Made by a program: the position numbers and the translations under genes. A DNA stretch of 64,000 nucleotides from Acidimicrobiales bacterium (lineage in GTDB: Bacteria > Actinomycetota > Acidimicrobiia > Acidimicrobiales > Acidimicrobilacustridaceae). The first letter of the stretch is position 1. The number at the start of each line of letters is the position of its first letter. A model generated the notes under the pieces. That model was given only the letters and a program-made list of their open reading frames with translations, ran no database searches and was not told the DNA's origin. The stretch is from assembly GCA_025456085.1 (NCBI GenBank), contig JALOLF010000013.1, positions 1-64,000 on the forward strand, written 5' to 3'. Positions 13,160 through 21,313 of this stretch are shown piece after piece.

Positions 13160-13972
13160 GTGGTGACCACCCGGCTCATCGATCCGGCCGACGTGCTGTG
13201 GCGGCGTGTGGGAGCTGCGGCGATCGACGTCGCGACCGTCGCCACCGCATCGATGCTGGCCTGGTGGGCGTCGCCGGGCTCGACCGGCCCGCTCGGCGCG
13301 ATGGCCGTCGTGGTGGCGTGGTTGGTCGGAGTGCTCACGCTGTGGCAGGGCATCACCGGCCGGACACCGGGCAAGGTCCTGGTGGGGATCCGCACCGTGG
13401 ACGCCTCCGGCGACCCGCCCGGCGTGGGGCGTGCGGCACTGCGCACGACGGCCTGGGCGATCGACGCCTTCCCGTACGTGGTCCCCGGCCTGACCGGCTA
13501 CGCCGCGGCTTTCGGCTCGACGCACCACCAGCGGGTCGGTGACCGCCTGGCCGGCACGTTCGTGATCGACGACACCTACCTCGGCCACCCGCCCTTCGCC
13601 CTGGCCGTCGACGCCGACGGGCACGCGACACCGGTCGAGCACCTGGCGGCCTACCTACCGTCGTCGAACCTCGACGAGCTGCGTCGCCACCAGTTCCCCG
13701 ACGACCGCTCCGACGACGCTCCGGACGGCGCCGCGGCAACGGCCGATGGAGCACCGCAGGCTGCATCGCCGGCGGCCGCCCGGGCCGTCGCCGGCGAGGG
13801 CCGGCCGAGCGGTGCGCGCCTCTCGCTACCGCCGGGCACCCCGGCGTGGGACGACGAGCTGGGCGCCTTCACCCGCCGGGACGCCCGAGGGGCCCGGGAC
13901 CTCGCCTTCGACGAGACCCGACGCGAGTGGGTGCCCGTCCACCGGGACCGCCGCCGTCCGCCGTCGTCCTGA
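13160..13972 (+). CDS. Second RDD-family membrane protein
   Basis: A 270-residue paralogue of the preceding gene. The RDD domain (about 5-145) begins LIDPADVLWRRVGAAAIDVA, with hydrophobic helices around ATVATASMLAWWA and AMAVVVAWLVGVLTLW, the GRTPGKVLVGIRTV loop and HHQRVGDRLAGTFVID. The C-terminal half is a long Ala/Pro/Asp-rich linker and a terminal segment with TPAWDDELGAFTRRD, echoing the Trp-containing tail of its neighbour. The GTG at 13160 is weakly supported: there is no strong ribosome-binding site, but CACACT ends seven bases upstream, as for the first RDD gene. The substrate is unknown. Confidence 0.72.
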   Translation: MVTTRLIDPADVLWRRVGAAAIDVATVATASMLAWWASPGSTGPLGAMAVVVAWLVGVLTLWQGITGRTPGKVLVGIRTVDASGDPPGVGRAALRTTAWAIDAFPYVVPGLTGYAAAFGSTHHQRVGDRLAGTFVIDDTYLGHPPFALAVDADGHATPVEHLAAYLPSSNLDELRRHQFPDDRSDDAPDGAAATADGAPQAASPAAARAVAGEGRPSGARLSLPPGTPAWDDELGAFTRRDARGARDLAFDETRREWVPVHRDRRRPPSS

Positions 13973-14025
13973 CCGCCGCCGGCGGCGCTCGCTCCCCGCG
14001 CCCTCCGGGCAGCACCGGTCGGCCA

Positions 14026-14742
14026 TCACCAGTTGGGCAGGAGGGCGGCCGAGCGCAGGCGCCGCTCGAGGTGGTGCTCCATGGCCCGCGTGGCGAGGTG
14101 GTCGACCTCGTGGGTGGCGGGCGACGCGGCCTCCCCCAACGCAGCGCCGAGCTGACCCCCCAGGATCCGCCGCAGCAGCGCGAGGGCGTCGGGGGTGATC
14201 GACGACCCACGCCGACAGCCCCGACACAGCACGCCGCCGCTGTCGAGGTCGAAGGCCACCAACGGCTCCGCCGCGCCGCACTCCACGCAGACGTCGAGCT
14301 CGGGCCGGTAGCCCTCCAGCGCCAGCACCTTCCAGAAGAACGCCGGCGCGACGAGCGGCGCATCCTGGGCGGACAGGGTGCGCAGAGCGCCGAGCAGCAT
14401 CTGGAACAGCCGCGGGTTGGCCTCGCCCTCCTGCGCGAGCTGGTCGACGGCCTCCAGCATGGTCGCGGCCCGGCCGAAGCGGTCGAGGTCCTCGCGCACG
14501 GCACGGAAGTGGTCGATGCTGTCGGCCTGGGTGACGATGTCGAGCTCGCGCCCCTCGTAGAACTGCAGAGCTGCGTGGCTGGTCGGCTCGAGGCGGGCGC
14601 CGAACTTGCTGCGGGTCTTGCGCACGCCCTTCGCCACCGCGCGCACCTTGCCGCGGCCGAGCGTCAGGAACACGACGATGCGGTCGGCCTCACCCAGCTT
14701 CCAGGTGCGCAGCACGATGCCTTCGTCACGGTAGAGGGCCAT
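14026..14742 (-). CDS. recO: DNA repair protein RecO
   Basis: RecO anneals SSB-coated single strands and helps load RecA in the RecFOR pathway. The 238-residue protein has the N-terminal OB-fold start MALYRDEGIVLRTWKLGEADRI, the basic VRAVAKGVRKTRSKFGARLEP segment, a helical middle and a C-terminal Cys4 zinc motif (CVEC ... CRGC at about 150-175). It follows uppS by ten bases, and its ribosome-binding site (AGGAG) overlaps the uppS TAG stop, so the two are translationally linked. Confidence 0.95.
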   Translation of the reverse strand: MALYRDEGIVLRTWKLGEADRIVVFLTLGRGKVRAVAKGVRKTRSKFGARLEPTSHAALQFYEGRELDIVTQADSIDHFRAVREDLDRFGRAATMLEAVDQLAQEGEANPRLFQMLLGALRTLSAQDAPLVAPAFFWKVLALEGYRPELDVCVECGAAEPLVAFDLDSGGVLCRGCRRGSSITPDALALLRRILGGQLGAALGEAASPATHEVDHLATRAMEHHLERRLRSAALLPNW

Positions 14743-14752
14743 GGGCCTGCTC

Positions 14753-15478
14753 CTAGGCGTCGGTGTCGATGCCGCCGAACCGACGGGCCCGGATCTGGTA
14801 CTCCCGCACCGCGTCGAACAGGTGCTGACGGCGGAAGTCGGGCCACAGCACGTCGGTGAACACCAGCTCGCTGTAGGCCAGCTCCCACAGCAGGTAGTTG
14901 GAGATGCGGTACTCGCCGGAGGTGCGCACCATGAGGTCGGGATCGGGCATCTCGGGGTCGTAGAGGTACTGGTGCACCAGCTTCTCGGTGACCTTGGACG
15001 ACGGCACGCCGTCGTCGATCATCCGCTTGATGCCGTCGATGAGCTCGGCCCGGCCGCCGTAGTTGAAGGCGATGGTGAGGGTCATGGTGCGGTTGTGCCG
15101 GGTCAGCTCGATGGACTCGTCCATGCGGCGGATGAGGCGCCGGGGCACCCGCCAGTCCCGACGGCCGATGAAGCGCATCCGGACGCCGCGGTCGTGCAAC
15201 TCGTCGCGCCGGCGTACCAGCAGCGACTCGTTGAAGTTCATGAGGAAGCGCACCTCGTCGGTCGGTCGACGCCAGTTCTCGGTGGAGAAGGCGTAGACGG
15301 TGAGCCAGCGGATGCCCAGCTCGAGGGCGCCCTCGACGGTGTCGAACAACGCCTCCTCACCCGCGGCATGGCCGTCGGTGCGCTTCAGGCCCCGGCGCTG
15401 CGCCCAGCGCCCGTTGCCGTCCATGACACAGGCGACGTGGGTCGGGATGCGCGTCGGGTCGATGCCGGGGATGTCCAC
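14753..15478 (-). CDS. uppS: Isoprenyl (undecaprenyl) diphosphate synthase
   Basis: This cis-prenyltransferase of 241 residues makes the C55 (or shorter Z-) polyprenyl diphosphate carrier for peptidoglycan precursors. Signature motifs are complete: CVMDGNGRWAQRRG with the catalytic Asp, FSTENWRRP, NYGGRAEL and RTSGEYRISNYLLWELAYSE. Chain length cannot be decided from sequence. I chose the GTG at 15478 because the hexamer TACGTT (15490-15485) ends six bases upstream, consistent with a leaderless transcript. The open frame extends another 63 bases but that sequence is not conserved. MurF and Ddl elsewhere in the window act in the same pathway. Confidence 0.95.
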   Translation of the reverse strand: MDIPGIDPTRIPTHVACVMDGNGRWAQRRGLKRTDGHAAGEEALFDTVEGALELGIRWLTVYAFSTENWRRPTDEVRFLMNFNESLLVRRRDELHDRGVRMRFIGRRDWRVPRRLIRRMDESIELTRHNRTMTLTIAFNYGGRAELIDGIKRMIDDGVPSSKVTEKLVHQYLYDPEMPDPDLMVRTSGEYRISNYLLWELAYSELVFTDVLWPDFRRQHLFDAVREYQIRARRFGGIDTDA

Positions 15479-15560
15479 CCGCCAAACGTACCGCCCCCTC
15501 CCCTGCCTCCCGGTCATGCGGAGCGCGGACGCGCCCGACACGCGCCCGGCCCGGTCGGCT

Positions 15561-16427
15561 TCAGTACCCCAGGCGGTCGAGGGCCCGGGGACGGCGCTGC
15601 CAGTCCTTGTCGACCTTCACGAACAGCTCGAGGTACGCGCCCGCCGGCAGCTGCTTGCGCACCTCGATGCCGACCTGCTTGAGCACACCTCCCCGGCGCC
15701 CGATCACGATGCCCTTCTGGGAGTCGCGCTCCACGAGGATCTCGCAGCGGATGCGGGGCCACTCCCACTCGGTGACCCGTGTGGCCACGGAGTGCGGTAC
15801 CTCGTCGTGGGTCACCGCCAGCAGCTGCTCTCGCACCAGCTCCGCCACCCAGAAGGCTTCGGGCACGTCGGTGACCATGTCGTCGGGGTAGTACTTCGGC
15901 CCCTCGGGGAGTCGGACCAGCAGGTGCTCCGCGAGGGCGGGCACCCCGTCACCGGTGGCGGCCGAGACCGGGAAGTAGGCCGACAGGTCGAGCTGGGCGG
16001 CGGCCACCACGAGCTGTTCGAGCACCTCGGCCGGCGAGGCGAGGTCGGTCTTGTTGACCACCACCACGGCGTCGGGCGGGCAGCGTTCGGCGACGAAGCG
16101 GTCGCCCCGGCCGATGGGTGCGGAGGCGTCGACGACGAGACACACCACGTCGACGTCGCCGATGGCGTTCCCCGCCGTGCGGTTGAGCCGCTCGCCGAGC
16201 AGGGTGCGGGGCTTGTGGATGCCGGGAGTGTCCACGAACACGATCTGCCCGTCGGGTCGGTTCAGCACGCCGCGCACCTCGGTGCGGGTCGTCTGGGGCT
16301 TGTCGGACACGATGGAGACCTTGGCGCCGAGGAGGGCGTTGAGCAGGGTGGACTTGCCCACGTTGGGCCGCCCCACCAGCGTCACGAAACCGGAGCGGAA
16401 CCCGGCGGGTGCCTCGCCGACGCTCAC
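15561..16427 (-). CDS. era: GTPase Era
   Basis: Era binds 16S rRNA during 30S maturation. The 288-residue protein contains G1 GRPNVGKST, the switch I region PQTTRTEVRG, G3 DTPGIHKP, G4 NKTD and a C-terminal KH domain with the GXXG-type loop IGRRGGVLKQVG. The GTG start at 16427 overlaps the TGA of the corC-like gene (GTGA), so it is the last gene of the phoH-ybeY-corC-era run. This conserved order ties the operon to ribosome assembly and RNA quality control. Confidence 0.96.
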   Translation of the reverse strand: MSVGEAPAGFRSGFVTLVGRPNVGKSTLLNALLGAKVSIVSDKPQTTRTEVRGVLNRPDGQIVFVDTPGIHKPRTLLGERLNRTAGNAIGDVDVVCLVVDASAPIGRGDRFVAERCPPDAVVVVNKTDLASPAEVLEQLVVAAAQLDLSAYFPVSAATGDGVPALAEHLLVRLPEGPKYYPDDMVTDVPEAFWVAELVREQLLAVTHDEVPHSVATRVTEWEWPRIRCEILVERDSQKGIVIGRRGGVLKQVGIEVRKQLPAGAYLELFVKVDKDWQRRPRALDRLGY

Positions 16428-17725
16428 GTCTCGCCCTCGGCCCGAGCGCCGTCGGCGTGCGCCGAGCGGCGCACCACGACCCTGCTGATGCGGCGGCCCT
16501 GCACCTTGTCGGCCAGCAGCGCGACGTCGTCGCAGACGACCTCCTCACCCTCGACCGGGATGTGGCCCAGCAGATGGAAGATGAGCCCGCCCACCGAGTC
16601 CCAGTCACCCTCGGGCAGCGAGACGTGGAGCAGTTCGTTGAGCTCGTCGACGGCCATGCGGGCGTTCACCCGGACCCGCCCGTCGGCCAGCGGCTCGAGG
16701 GCCGGCTCCTCCCGGTCGTACTCGTCGACGATCTCGCCCACCAGCTCCTCGATGAGGTCCTCGAGGGTCACCACGCCGGCGGTGCCGCCGTACTCGTCGA
16801 CGACGATGGCCATGTGGAACTGCTCGGCCTGCATCTCCCGCAGCAGCTCGGCGACGCGCTTGGTCTCGGGCACGAAGCGGGCCGCACGGGCCAACGTGGC
16901 CACCGCATGGTCGTCGTGGCCGTCGCGTTCGGCCCGCATGAGGTCCTTGGCGTACACGAGGCCCACGATGTCGTCGACGTCCTCGCCGACGACCGGCAGC
17001 CGGCTGTAGCCGTTGAGCAGGATGACCTCCATCACGTCGGCCACCCGGAACCCGGACGGCACCGTGACCATGTCGGGGCGGGGAACCATGACCTCACGCA
17101 CCACGGTGTCGCCGAACTCGATGATGGACTCGATGAGGTCGCGCTCCTCCTCCTCGATGACGTCCTCCTCGACCGCCACGTCGGCCAGGGCCAGCAGCTC
17201 CTCCTCCGACACGTAGGGGCCGTCCTTGAGGCCCTTGCCGGGCAGGATGACGTTGGTGAGCCCGATCAGACCGCGGGAGAGCCAGCGCAGCGGTGCGAAG
17301 GACACCAGCGCGCTGATGGGTGGCGCCGAGAGGAGGGCGGCCCGCTCGGCGTGCAGCACGGCCCAGGTCTTGGGCGCGGCCTCGGCCACCACGAACACCA
17401 CGCCGATGTTCACGAAGGCGGCGACGGCCACGCCCGCGGCGCCGAAGAGCCGGTCGGCCAGGATGCCGGTGAGGGTGGCCTGGAGCAGCTGCGCGCCCAG
17501 TGCCAACAGCAGCACCGGGTTCAGGAACCGCTCGGGGTGTTCGACGAGGCCCACCAGCCTGCGGCCCCCGGGTCGACCCGATTCCTCCAACGCGCTGGCC
17601 TTGGCCCGCGAGATGCGGGTCAGGGAGATCTCGGCGACCGCCAACGCGGCGGAGAACACGAGCAGCACCACGATGGTGGCGAGCAGGGCCGCGTCGGCGC
17701 CACCGAAGGTCGCCGCCAGGGTCAT
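16424..17725 (-). CDS. CNNM/CorC-type membrane protein with CBS domains
   Basis: The 433-residue protein has an N-terminal DUF21/CNNM transmembrane domain (about 1-190) with hydrophobic segments near [35 protein letters not shown] and [20 protein letters not shown] linker and a pair of CBS domains follow (about 210-335; [37 protein letters not shown]), then the CorC/HlyC accessory domain. It was formerly annotated as hemolysin. Family members are linked to Mg or Co export, with adenine nucleotide binding at the CBS pair. It overlaps ybeY by ATGA and era by GTGA. Confidence 0.93.
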   Translation of the reverse strand: MTLAATFGGADAALLATIVVLLVFSAALAVAEISLTRISRAKASALEESGRPGGRRLVGLVEHPERFLNPVLLLALGAQLLQATLTGILADRLFGAAGVAVAAFVNIGVVFVVAEAAPKTWAVLHAERAALLSAPPISALVSFAPLRWLSRGLIGLTNVILPGKGLKDGPYVSEEELLALADVAVEEDVIEEEERDLIESIIEFGDTVVREVMVPRPDMVTVPSGFRVADVMEVILLNGYSRLPVVGEDVDDIVGLVYAKDLMRAERDGHDDHAVATLARAARFVPETKRVAELLREMQAEQFHMAIVVDEYGGTAGVVTLEDLIEELVGEIVDEYDREEPALEPLADGRVRVNARMAVDELNELLHVSLPEGDWDSVGGLIFHLLGHIPVEGEEVVCDDVALLADKVQGRRISRVVVRRSAHADGARAEGET

Positions 17726-18378
17726 GCGTCCTCCCCCCGTCGGGCATCGGCCTGCTCGCCCTCGGACGCCTCGGCGTCGGGTTGCCAGGGGTCGAGCGCC
17801 GGGATGCCGTGGAAGGCCTCCAGGTGGGCGCGTTCCCGGCCCTGCATCTCGGCCCGTTCGTCGGGCTCGGCGTGATCGTGGCCCAGCACGTGCAGCACGC
17901 CGTGCACCACCAGCAGCGCCAACTCGTCGTCCACGCTGCCGGCATGGGCAGGGGCGTTGCGCGCCGCCACGGCCGGGCAGACGACCACGTCGCCCAGCAG
18001 CAGCGGCAGTTCACCCAGCTCCGGCGGCTCGCGGTCGGGGCCCGGCCCGGCCGCGTCCGGCCAGCGGCCACCCTCGTGTCCGTCGACCACCGCGGCCACC
18101 AGGTCGCCGTCGAGGGGGAACGAGAGCACGTCGGTGGGACCGTCGACGCGCATGAACCGCCGGTTGAGGTCGGCCATGACCTCCTCGTCGACGAACAACA
18201 GGGCCAGCTCCGCCGCGCCGCTCACCCCCTCCGCGAGCAGCACCTGCTCGGCGAGGCGACCCCACCGGGTCGCGTCGACCGGGTGGGCGACCTGCTCATC
18301 GGCCACGAAGACCTCGACCTCGCCGTCGACGGGTCCACGCCGAGGGGGCCGGATCCGGCGCGGCGGTCCGTCGGCCAT
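17722..18378 (-). CDS. ybeY: Endoribonuclease YbeY
   Basis: YbeY is a zinc RNase for 16S rRNA 3'-end maturation and 70S quality control. The 218-residue protein has the conserved [15 protein letters not shown] region and the metal site [16 protein letters not shown], with three His ligands near residue 160. Compared with short bacterial YbeY (about 150 residues) it has an N-terminal Arg/Pro-rich extension, a mid-protein insertion rich in Pro/Asp, and an acidic C-terminal tail. Its ATG shares one base with the phoH stop (TGATG), and its stop overlaps the next start. Confidence 0.94.
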   Translation of the reverse strand: MADGPPRRIRPPRRGPVDGEVEVFVADEQVAHPVDATRWGRLAEQVLLAEGVSGAAELALLFVDEEVMADLNRRFMRVDGPTDVLSFPLDGDLVAAVVDGHEGGRWPDAAGPGPDREPPELGELPLLLGDVVVCPAVAARNAPAHAGSVDDELALLVVHGVLHVLGHDHAEPDERAEMQGRERAHLEAFHGIPALDPWQPDAEASEGEQADARRGEDA

Positions 18379-19379
18379 CAGCCCGGTTCGGGCCCGGAGG
18401 CGCGGTCGCCGTCCGTCCCACCTGTCGCCACGTCGGCCGACGCCGCCCGCTCGTAGGCGCTCACGATGTCCTGGACGATGCGGTGACGCACCACGTCGCG
18501 GCTCGACAGCCACACCCATGCCAGCCCGTCGATGCCGGTGAGCACCTTCTCCAATCCGAGCAGCCCGCTTCGCCCACCGGCGATGTCGACCTGGGTGACG
18601 TCGCCGGTGATCACCGCCCGGGAGCCGAAGCCGATGCGGGTGAGGAACATCTTCATCTGCTCGGGTGTCGTGTTCTGGGCCTCGTCGAGGATGATGAAGC
18701 TGTTGTTGAGCGTGCGACCCCGCATGAACGCCAGCGGAGCCACCTCCACCGTGCCCCGGTCGAGCAGCCGCTGCGCACCCTCCGGATCGACCATGTCGTA
18801 CAGGGCGTCGTAGAGCGGGCGCAGGTACGGATCGATCTTGGCCATGAGATCGCCGGGCAGGAACCCGAGGCGCTCGCCGGCCTCGACCGCGGGACGGGTG
18901 AGGATGATGCGGTCGACCTGCTTGGCCTGGAGGGCGTACACGGCCATGGCCACCGCCAGCCAGCTCTTCCCGGTCCCCGCGGGGCCCACGCCGAAGGTGA
19001 TGATGTTGTCGCGGATGGCGTCGACGTAGCGCTTCTGACCGCTGGTCTTGGGGCGCACGGCCCTGCCCCGCTTGGAGCGCAACACCTCGGCGGTGAGCAC
19101 CTTCGACGGGCGTTCGTCGGCGCGGACCATGTCGATGGTGCGCAGCACGGACGCCTCCTCCAGGTGCTGGCCCTGTTCGAGCAGCAGCACGAGCTCCTCG
19201 AAGAGGTGGGCGACCAGCTCCGCCTCGGCGCCTTCGACGGTGATCTCGTTGCCCCGGACGTGCACCGACACCCCGCTGAACGCCGACTCGACGAGCCGCA
19301 GCAGCTCGTCGCGCTGGCCCAGCAGACCCACCATCAGGTGGTTGCCGGGAACGAGGACCTTGACCTGGGTGTCAGACAT
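18378..19379 (-). CDS. PhoH-family ATPase
   Basis: A 333-residue PhoH-like protein. An N-terminal KH-like region (about 25-80) is followed by the P-loop NTPase domain with Walker [12 protein letters not shown], the segment [19 protein letters not shown] and Walker [15 protein letters not shown]. It is partnered with YbeY in most bacteria and is presumed to be an RNA helicase-like ATPase in RNA metabolism. First gene of the phoH-ybeY-corC-era operon. The ATG at 19379 lies eleven bases after a TACGCT -10-like hexamer (19396-19391). Confidence 0.94.
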   Translation of the reverse strand: MSDTQVKVLVPGNHLMVGLLGQRDELLRLVESAFSGVSVHVRGNEITVEGAEAELVAHLFEELVLLLEQGQHLEEASVLRTIDMVRADERPSKVLTAEVLRSKRGRAVRPKTSGQKRYVDAIRDNIITFGVGPAGTGKSWLAVAMAVYALQAKQVDRIILTRPAVEAGERLGFLPGDLMAKIDPYLRPLYDALYDMVDPEGAQRLLDRGTVEVAPLAFMRGRTLNNSFIILDEAQNTTPEQMKMFLTRIGFGSRAVITGDVTQVDIAGGRSGLLGLEKVLTGIDGLAWVWLSSRDVVRHRIVQDIVSAYERAASADVATGGTDGDRASGPEPG

Positions 19380-19390
19380 CGGAAGCGACC

Positions 19391-19409
19391 AGCGTACCGG
19401 CCCTACGCT
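19391..19409. promoter_or_regulatory. Back-to-back promoters for phoH and the 19418 gene
   Basis: Two identical TACGCT hexamers face opposite ways here: minus strand 19396-19391 toward phoH (start 11 bases on), and plus strand 19404-19409 toward the GTG at 19418 (8 bases on). This spacing fits leaderless transcripts. No -35 match is obvious. Confidence 0.4.
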
Positions 19410-19417
19410 GCAGTGCC

Positions 19418-20053
19418 GTGACCAGCTCCCCGCCCGATCCGACCGATCGGCAGCCCGAGCCACCGGGTCCGCCCGCACCGGGGGCGCCGGAGCCGGCGAC
19501 GGAATCCGTCGGGCCGACCGGGATCGACGGCCTGGAGGCCTGGGTGGCGTCGATCCGGGTCGAGGATGCGGCGCGGACGAGATCCCGCAGGCATTGGCTC
19601 GAGCGTCAGGCCGAGGAGGAGGCGAGCATCGCGGGGGTGCTCGTCGATCTGGCCGAGCGTGGCCACCCGGTGGTGCTCGCCCTGCGTCACGGGCGCCGGC
19701 TCCGAGGCCGGGTGCAGCTCGTCGGATCGGACGTCGTGGCCCTGCGCACCCCGTCGGGCCAGGAGGTGCTGGTGCGCTCGAGCACCGTCTCCTGGATCAC
19801 GGCCGAGCCGGGGAGTCCACCGGTGCGCGGCGCTCGCGCCCTGCGCACCCGGGCGACCTTCGCGGAGGCGCTCCGGGAGCTCGCCGCCGTTCGACCCCGG
19901 GTCACGGTCCTCACCACGGGCGGCGACACCCTGGTCGGGGTGCTGCGCGGCGTGGGGACCGACCTGGCCGTCCTGCGTCTCGACGGTGACGGCGGCGAGG
20001 CCTACGTGGCGCTCTACTCGCTGGCCGAGGTGTCGCCCACCGCTTCGGGGTAG
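19418..20053 (+). CDS. Unknown protein with two Sm-like beta repeats
   Basis: I do not recognise this 211-residue protein. The first 35 residues are Pro-rich and low in complexity. A charged helix follows (AARTRSRRHWLERQAEEEASI), then two segments of the same pattern: HPVVLALRHGRRLRGRVQLVGSD (about 82-104) and PRVTVLTTGGDTLVGVLRGVGTD (about 159-181), each followed by a second pair of strands. This V-x-V / G-x-L-x-G-x-L / VGxD layout resembles a small Sm-like or SH3-like barrel, so an internal duplication is likely. The GTG is preceded by TACGCT. The 3' end overlaps the convergent regulator gene by 40 bases. Confidence 0.62.
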   Translation: MTSSPPDPTDRQPEPPGPPAPGAPEPATESVGPTGIDGLEAWVASIRVEDAARTRSRRHWLERQAEEEASIAGVLVDLAERGHPVVLALRHGRRLRGRVQLVGSDVVALRTPSGQEVLVRSSTVSWITAEPGSPPVRGARALRTRATFAEALRELAAVRPRVTVLTTGGDTLVGVLRGVGTDLAVLRLDGDGGEAYVALYSLAEVSPTASG

Positions 20054-20274
20054 AGGTGCTCGAGCGTGCCGGGCTCGATGCGGCACGACTCGATGAAGGC
20101 GTCCACGTCGACCTGCTTGAGGCGGATGACCCGACCGAAGCGGTAGGCGTTGATCTTCCCCTCGTCGATGAAGCGGTACAGCGTGCGGGGTGTGATGCCC
20201 AGATAGGAGGCGGCATCGGCCGTGCTCAGCCAGGTGATGGCCTGGGCGGCGCCCTGGGACTCGGAACTGCTCAC
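20014..20274 (-). CDS. BldC-like MerR-type HTH regulator
   Basis: A single-domain DNA-binding protein of 86 residues. The MerR/HTH_17 winged helix is WLSTADAASYLGITPRTLYRFIDEGKINAYRFGRVIRL, followed by a short helical tail. It matches the BldC type of small developmental regulators that bind direct repeats cooperatively, and also resembles phage excisionases; no integrase is nearby, so BldC-like is preferred. GTG at 20274 was chosen over an upstream TTG at 20289 because a good promoter ends eight bases before the GTG. It is divergent from the Tad pilus locus and could regulate it. Confidence 0.83.
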   Translation of the reverse strand: MSSSESQGAAQAITWLSTADAASYLGITPRTLYRFIDEGKINAYRFGRVIRLKQVDVDAFIESCRIEPGTLEHLYPEAVGDTSASE

Positions 20275-20282
20275 GCCGCCAG

Positions 20283-20311
20283 AGTACAACCCTTGGTGAC
20301 GTTTACGGCAA
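20283..20311 (-). promoter_or_regulatory. Sigma-70-type promoter of the BldC-like gene
   Basis: On the minus strand TTGCCG (20311-20306) and TGTACT (20288-20283) are separated by 17 bases. The GTG start follows the -10 box by eight bases, so the transcript is probably leaderless. This is the best -35/-10 pair in the window. Confidence 0.5.
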
Positions 20312-20458
20312 TTTCAGTGTCCTCCGATGACGCATGTCACTGGTGAAGCAGGGTGCTCCTCGTTGTGGCGAACGTCACGTAGACGCCCGGCGGGACTCGT
20401 GCATATGGTTCGGCCAGGTTCCCTCCGCACACCCCCGAGCGGCCGGGATCCCCAGCGC

Positions 20459-21313
20459 ATGACATCGAGACTCCTCCCGCCGCCGGCGGAGAGCGAGGGT
20501 GGGCACCCTCTCCCTGCTCCTCCGTCGCGCGTCCCCGAACATCCCACCAGCCACGGCTCCGGCCCGACGCAGCGCCTCCTGGGGCGACGACCGACGTTGC
20601 CCGGCACGCGCGCCGTGGTCGGGGGCCTCCTCGTCGTCGTGGCGGCCATCGGTGCCTACACCGTCGCGACGAGCGGTTCGGGTCGCCCCTCGACGAGCTA
20701 CGTCGTGGCCGCGACGCCGATCGCACCGGGCGAGGCGCTCACCGGCGACGACCTGGCGGTGGTGGCCATCGACCTGCCGGCATCGACCGCATCCGGCGCC
20801 TTCACCGACCCCGACGAGCTCGAGGGAGCCGTGTCGCTCGCCGCGCTGCAACCCGGCGACCTGCTCACCCGGTCCACGGTGGCGGCCGGCACGTCCGCTC
20901 CCACGCCGCACCACGAGGTCTCCTTCGCCGTCGAGAAGGCCCGCGCGCTCGACGGACGCCTGCAGCTGGGCGAGCGGGTGGGGGTGCTGGCCACCTACGG
21001 CACCGGCGACGCCGCCATCACGCTGTCGGTGGTCGAGGCAGCGACGGTCGTGCACCTCAGCGGCGCCGACGACACCCTCGGCTCGACAGGGACCATCACC
21101 GTGGCCCTCGCCCTCGGCAGCGCCGATCAGGCCATCGAGGTCACCCACGCCGCAGAGGTCGGTGCGCTCACCCTCACCCGGTCGGCCGGCACGGGTGACG
21201 TCGACGACCCGGCGCCCGTCCCCTACCGGACCCCCCGATCCTCGAGCTCGACGGTCGACGGTCCGACCAGCGGTACCAGCGACGCCGACGACGACCCGGA
21301 CGGCGGGTCGTGA
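20459..21313 (+). CDS. CpaB/RcpC-like SAF-domain pilus assembly protein
   Basis: The 284-residue protein has a basic Pro-rich N-terminus, one membrane helix (RAVVGGLLVVVAAIGAYTVA), then a SAF domain beginning VVAATPIAPGEALTGDDLAVV and containing ALQPGDLLTRSTV. A C-terminal RcpC-like beta region and an acidic Ser/Thr-rich tail follow. This is the CpaB role in Tad pili: an exported, envelope-anchored assembly factor. I chose ATG 20459; an open frame from ATG 20327 adds 44 residues with no clear support. It is the first gene of the Tad operon, and its TGA overlaps the tadZ GTG. Confidence 0.8.
   Translation: MTSRLLPPPAESEGGHPLPAPPSRVPEHPTSHGSGPTQRLLGRRPTLPGTRAVVGGLLVVVAAIGAYTVATSGSGRPSTSYVVAATPIAPGEALTGDDLAVVAIDLPASTASGAFTDPDELEGAVSLAALQPGDLLTRSTVAAGTSAPTPHHEVSFAVEKARALDGRLQLGERVGVLATYGTGDAAITLSVVEAATVVHLSGADDTLGSTGTITVALALGSADQAIEVTHAAEVGALTLTRSAGTGDVDDPAPVPYRTPRSSSSTVDGPTSGTSDADDDPDGGS

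Noticed and set aside
20014-20274. Phage excisionase
   Set aside because: No integrase, att repeats or phage genes nearby; the BldC-like reading fits better.
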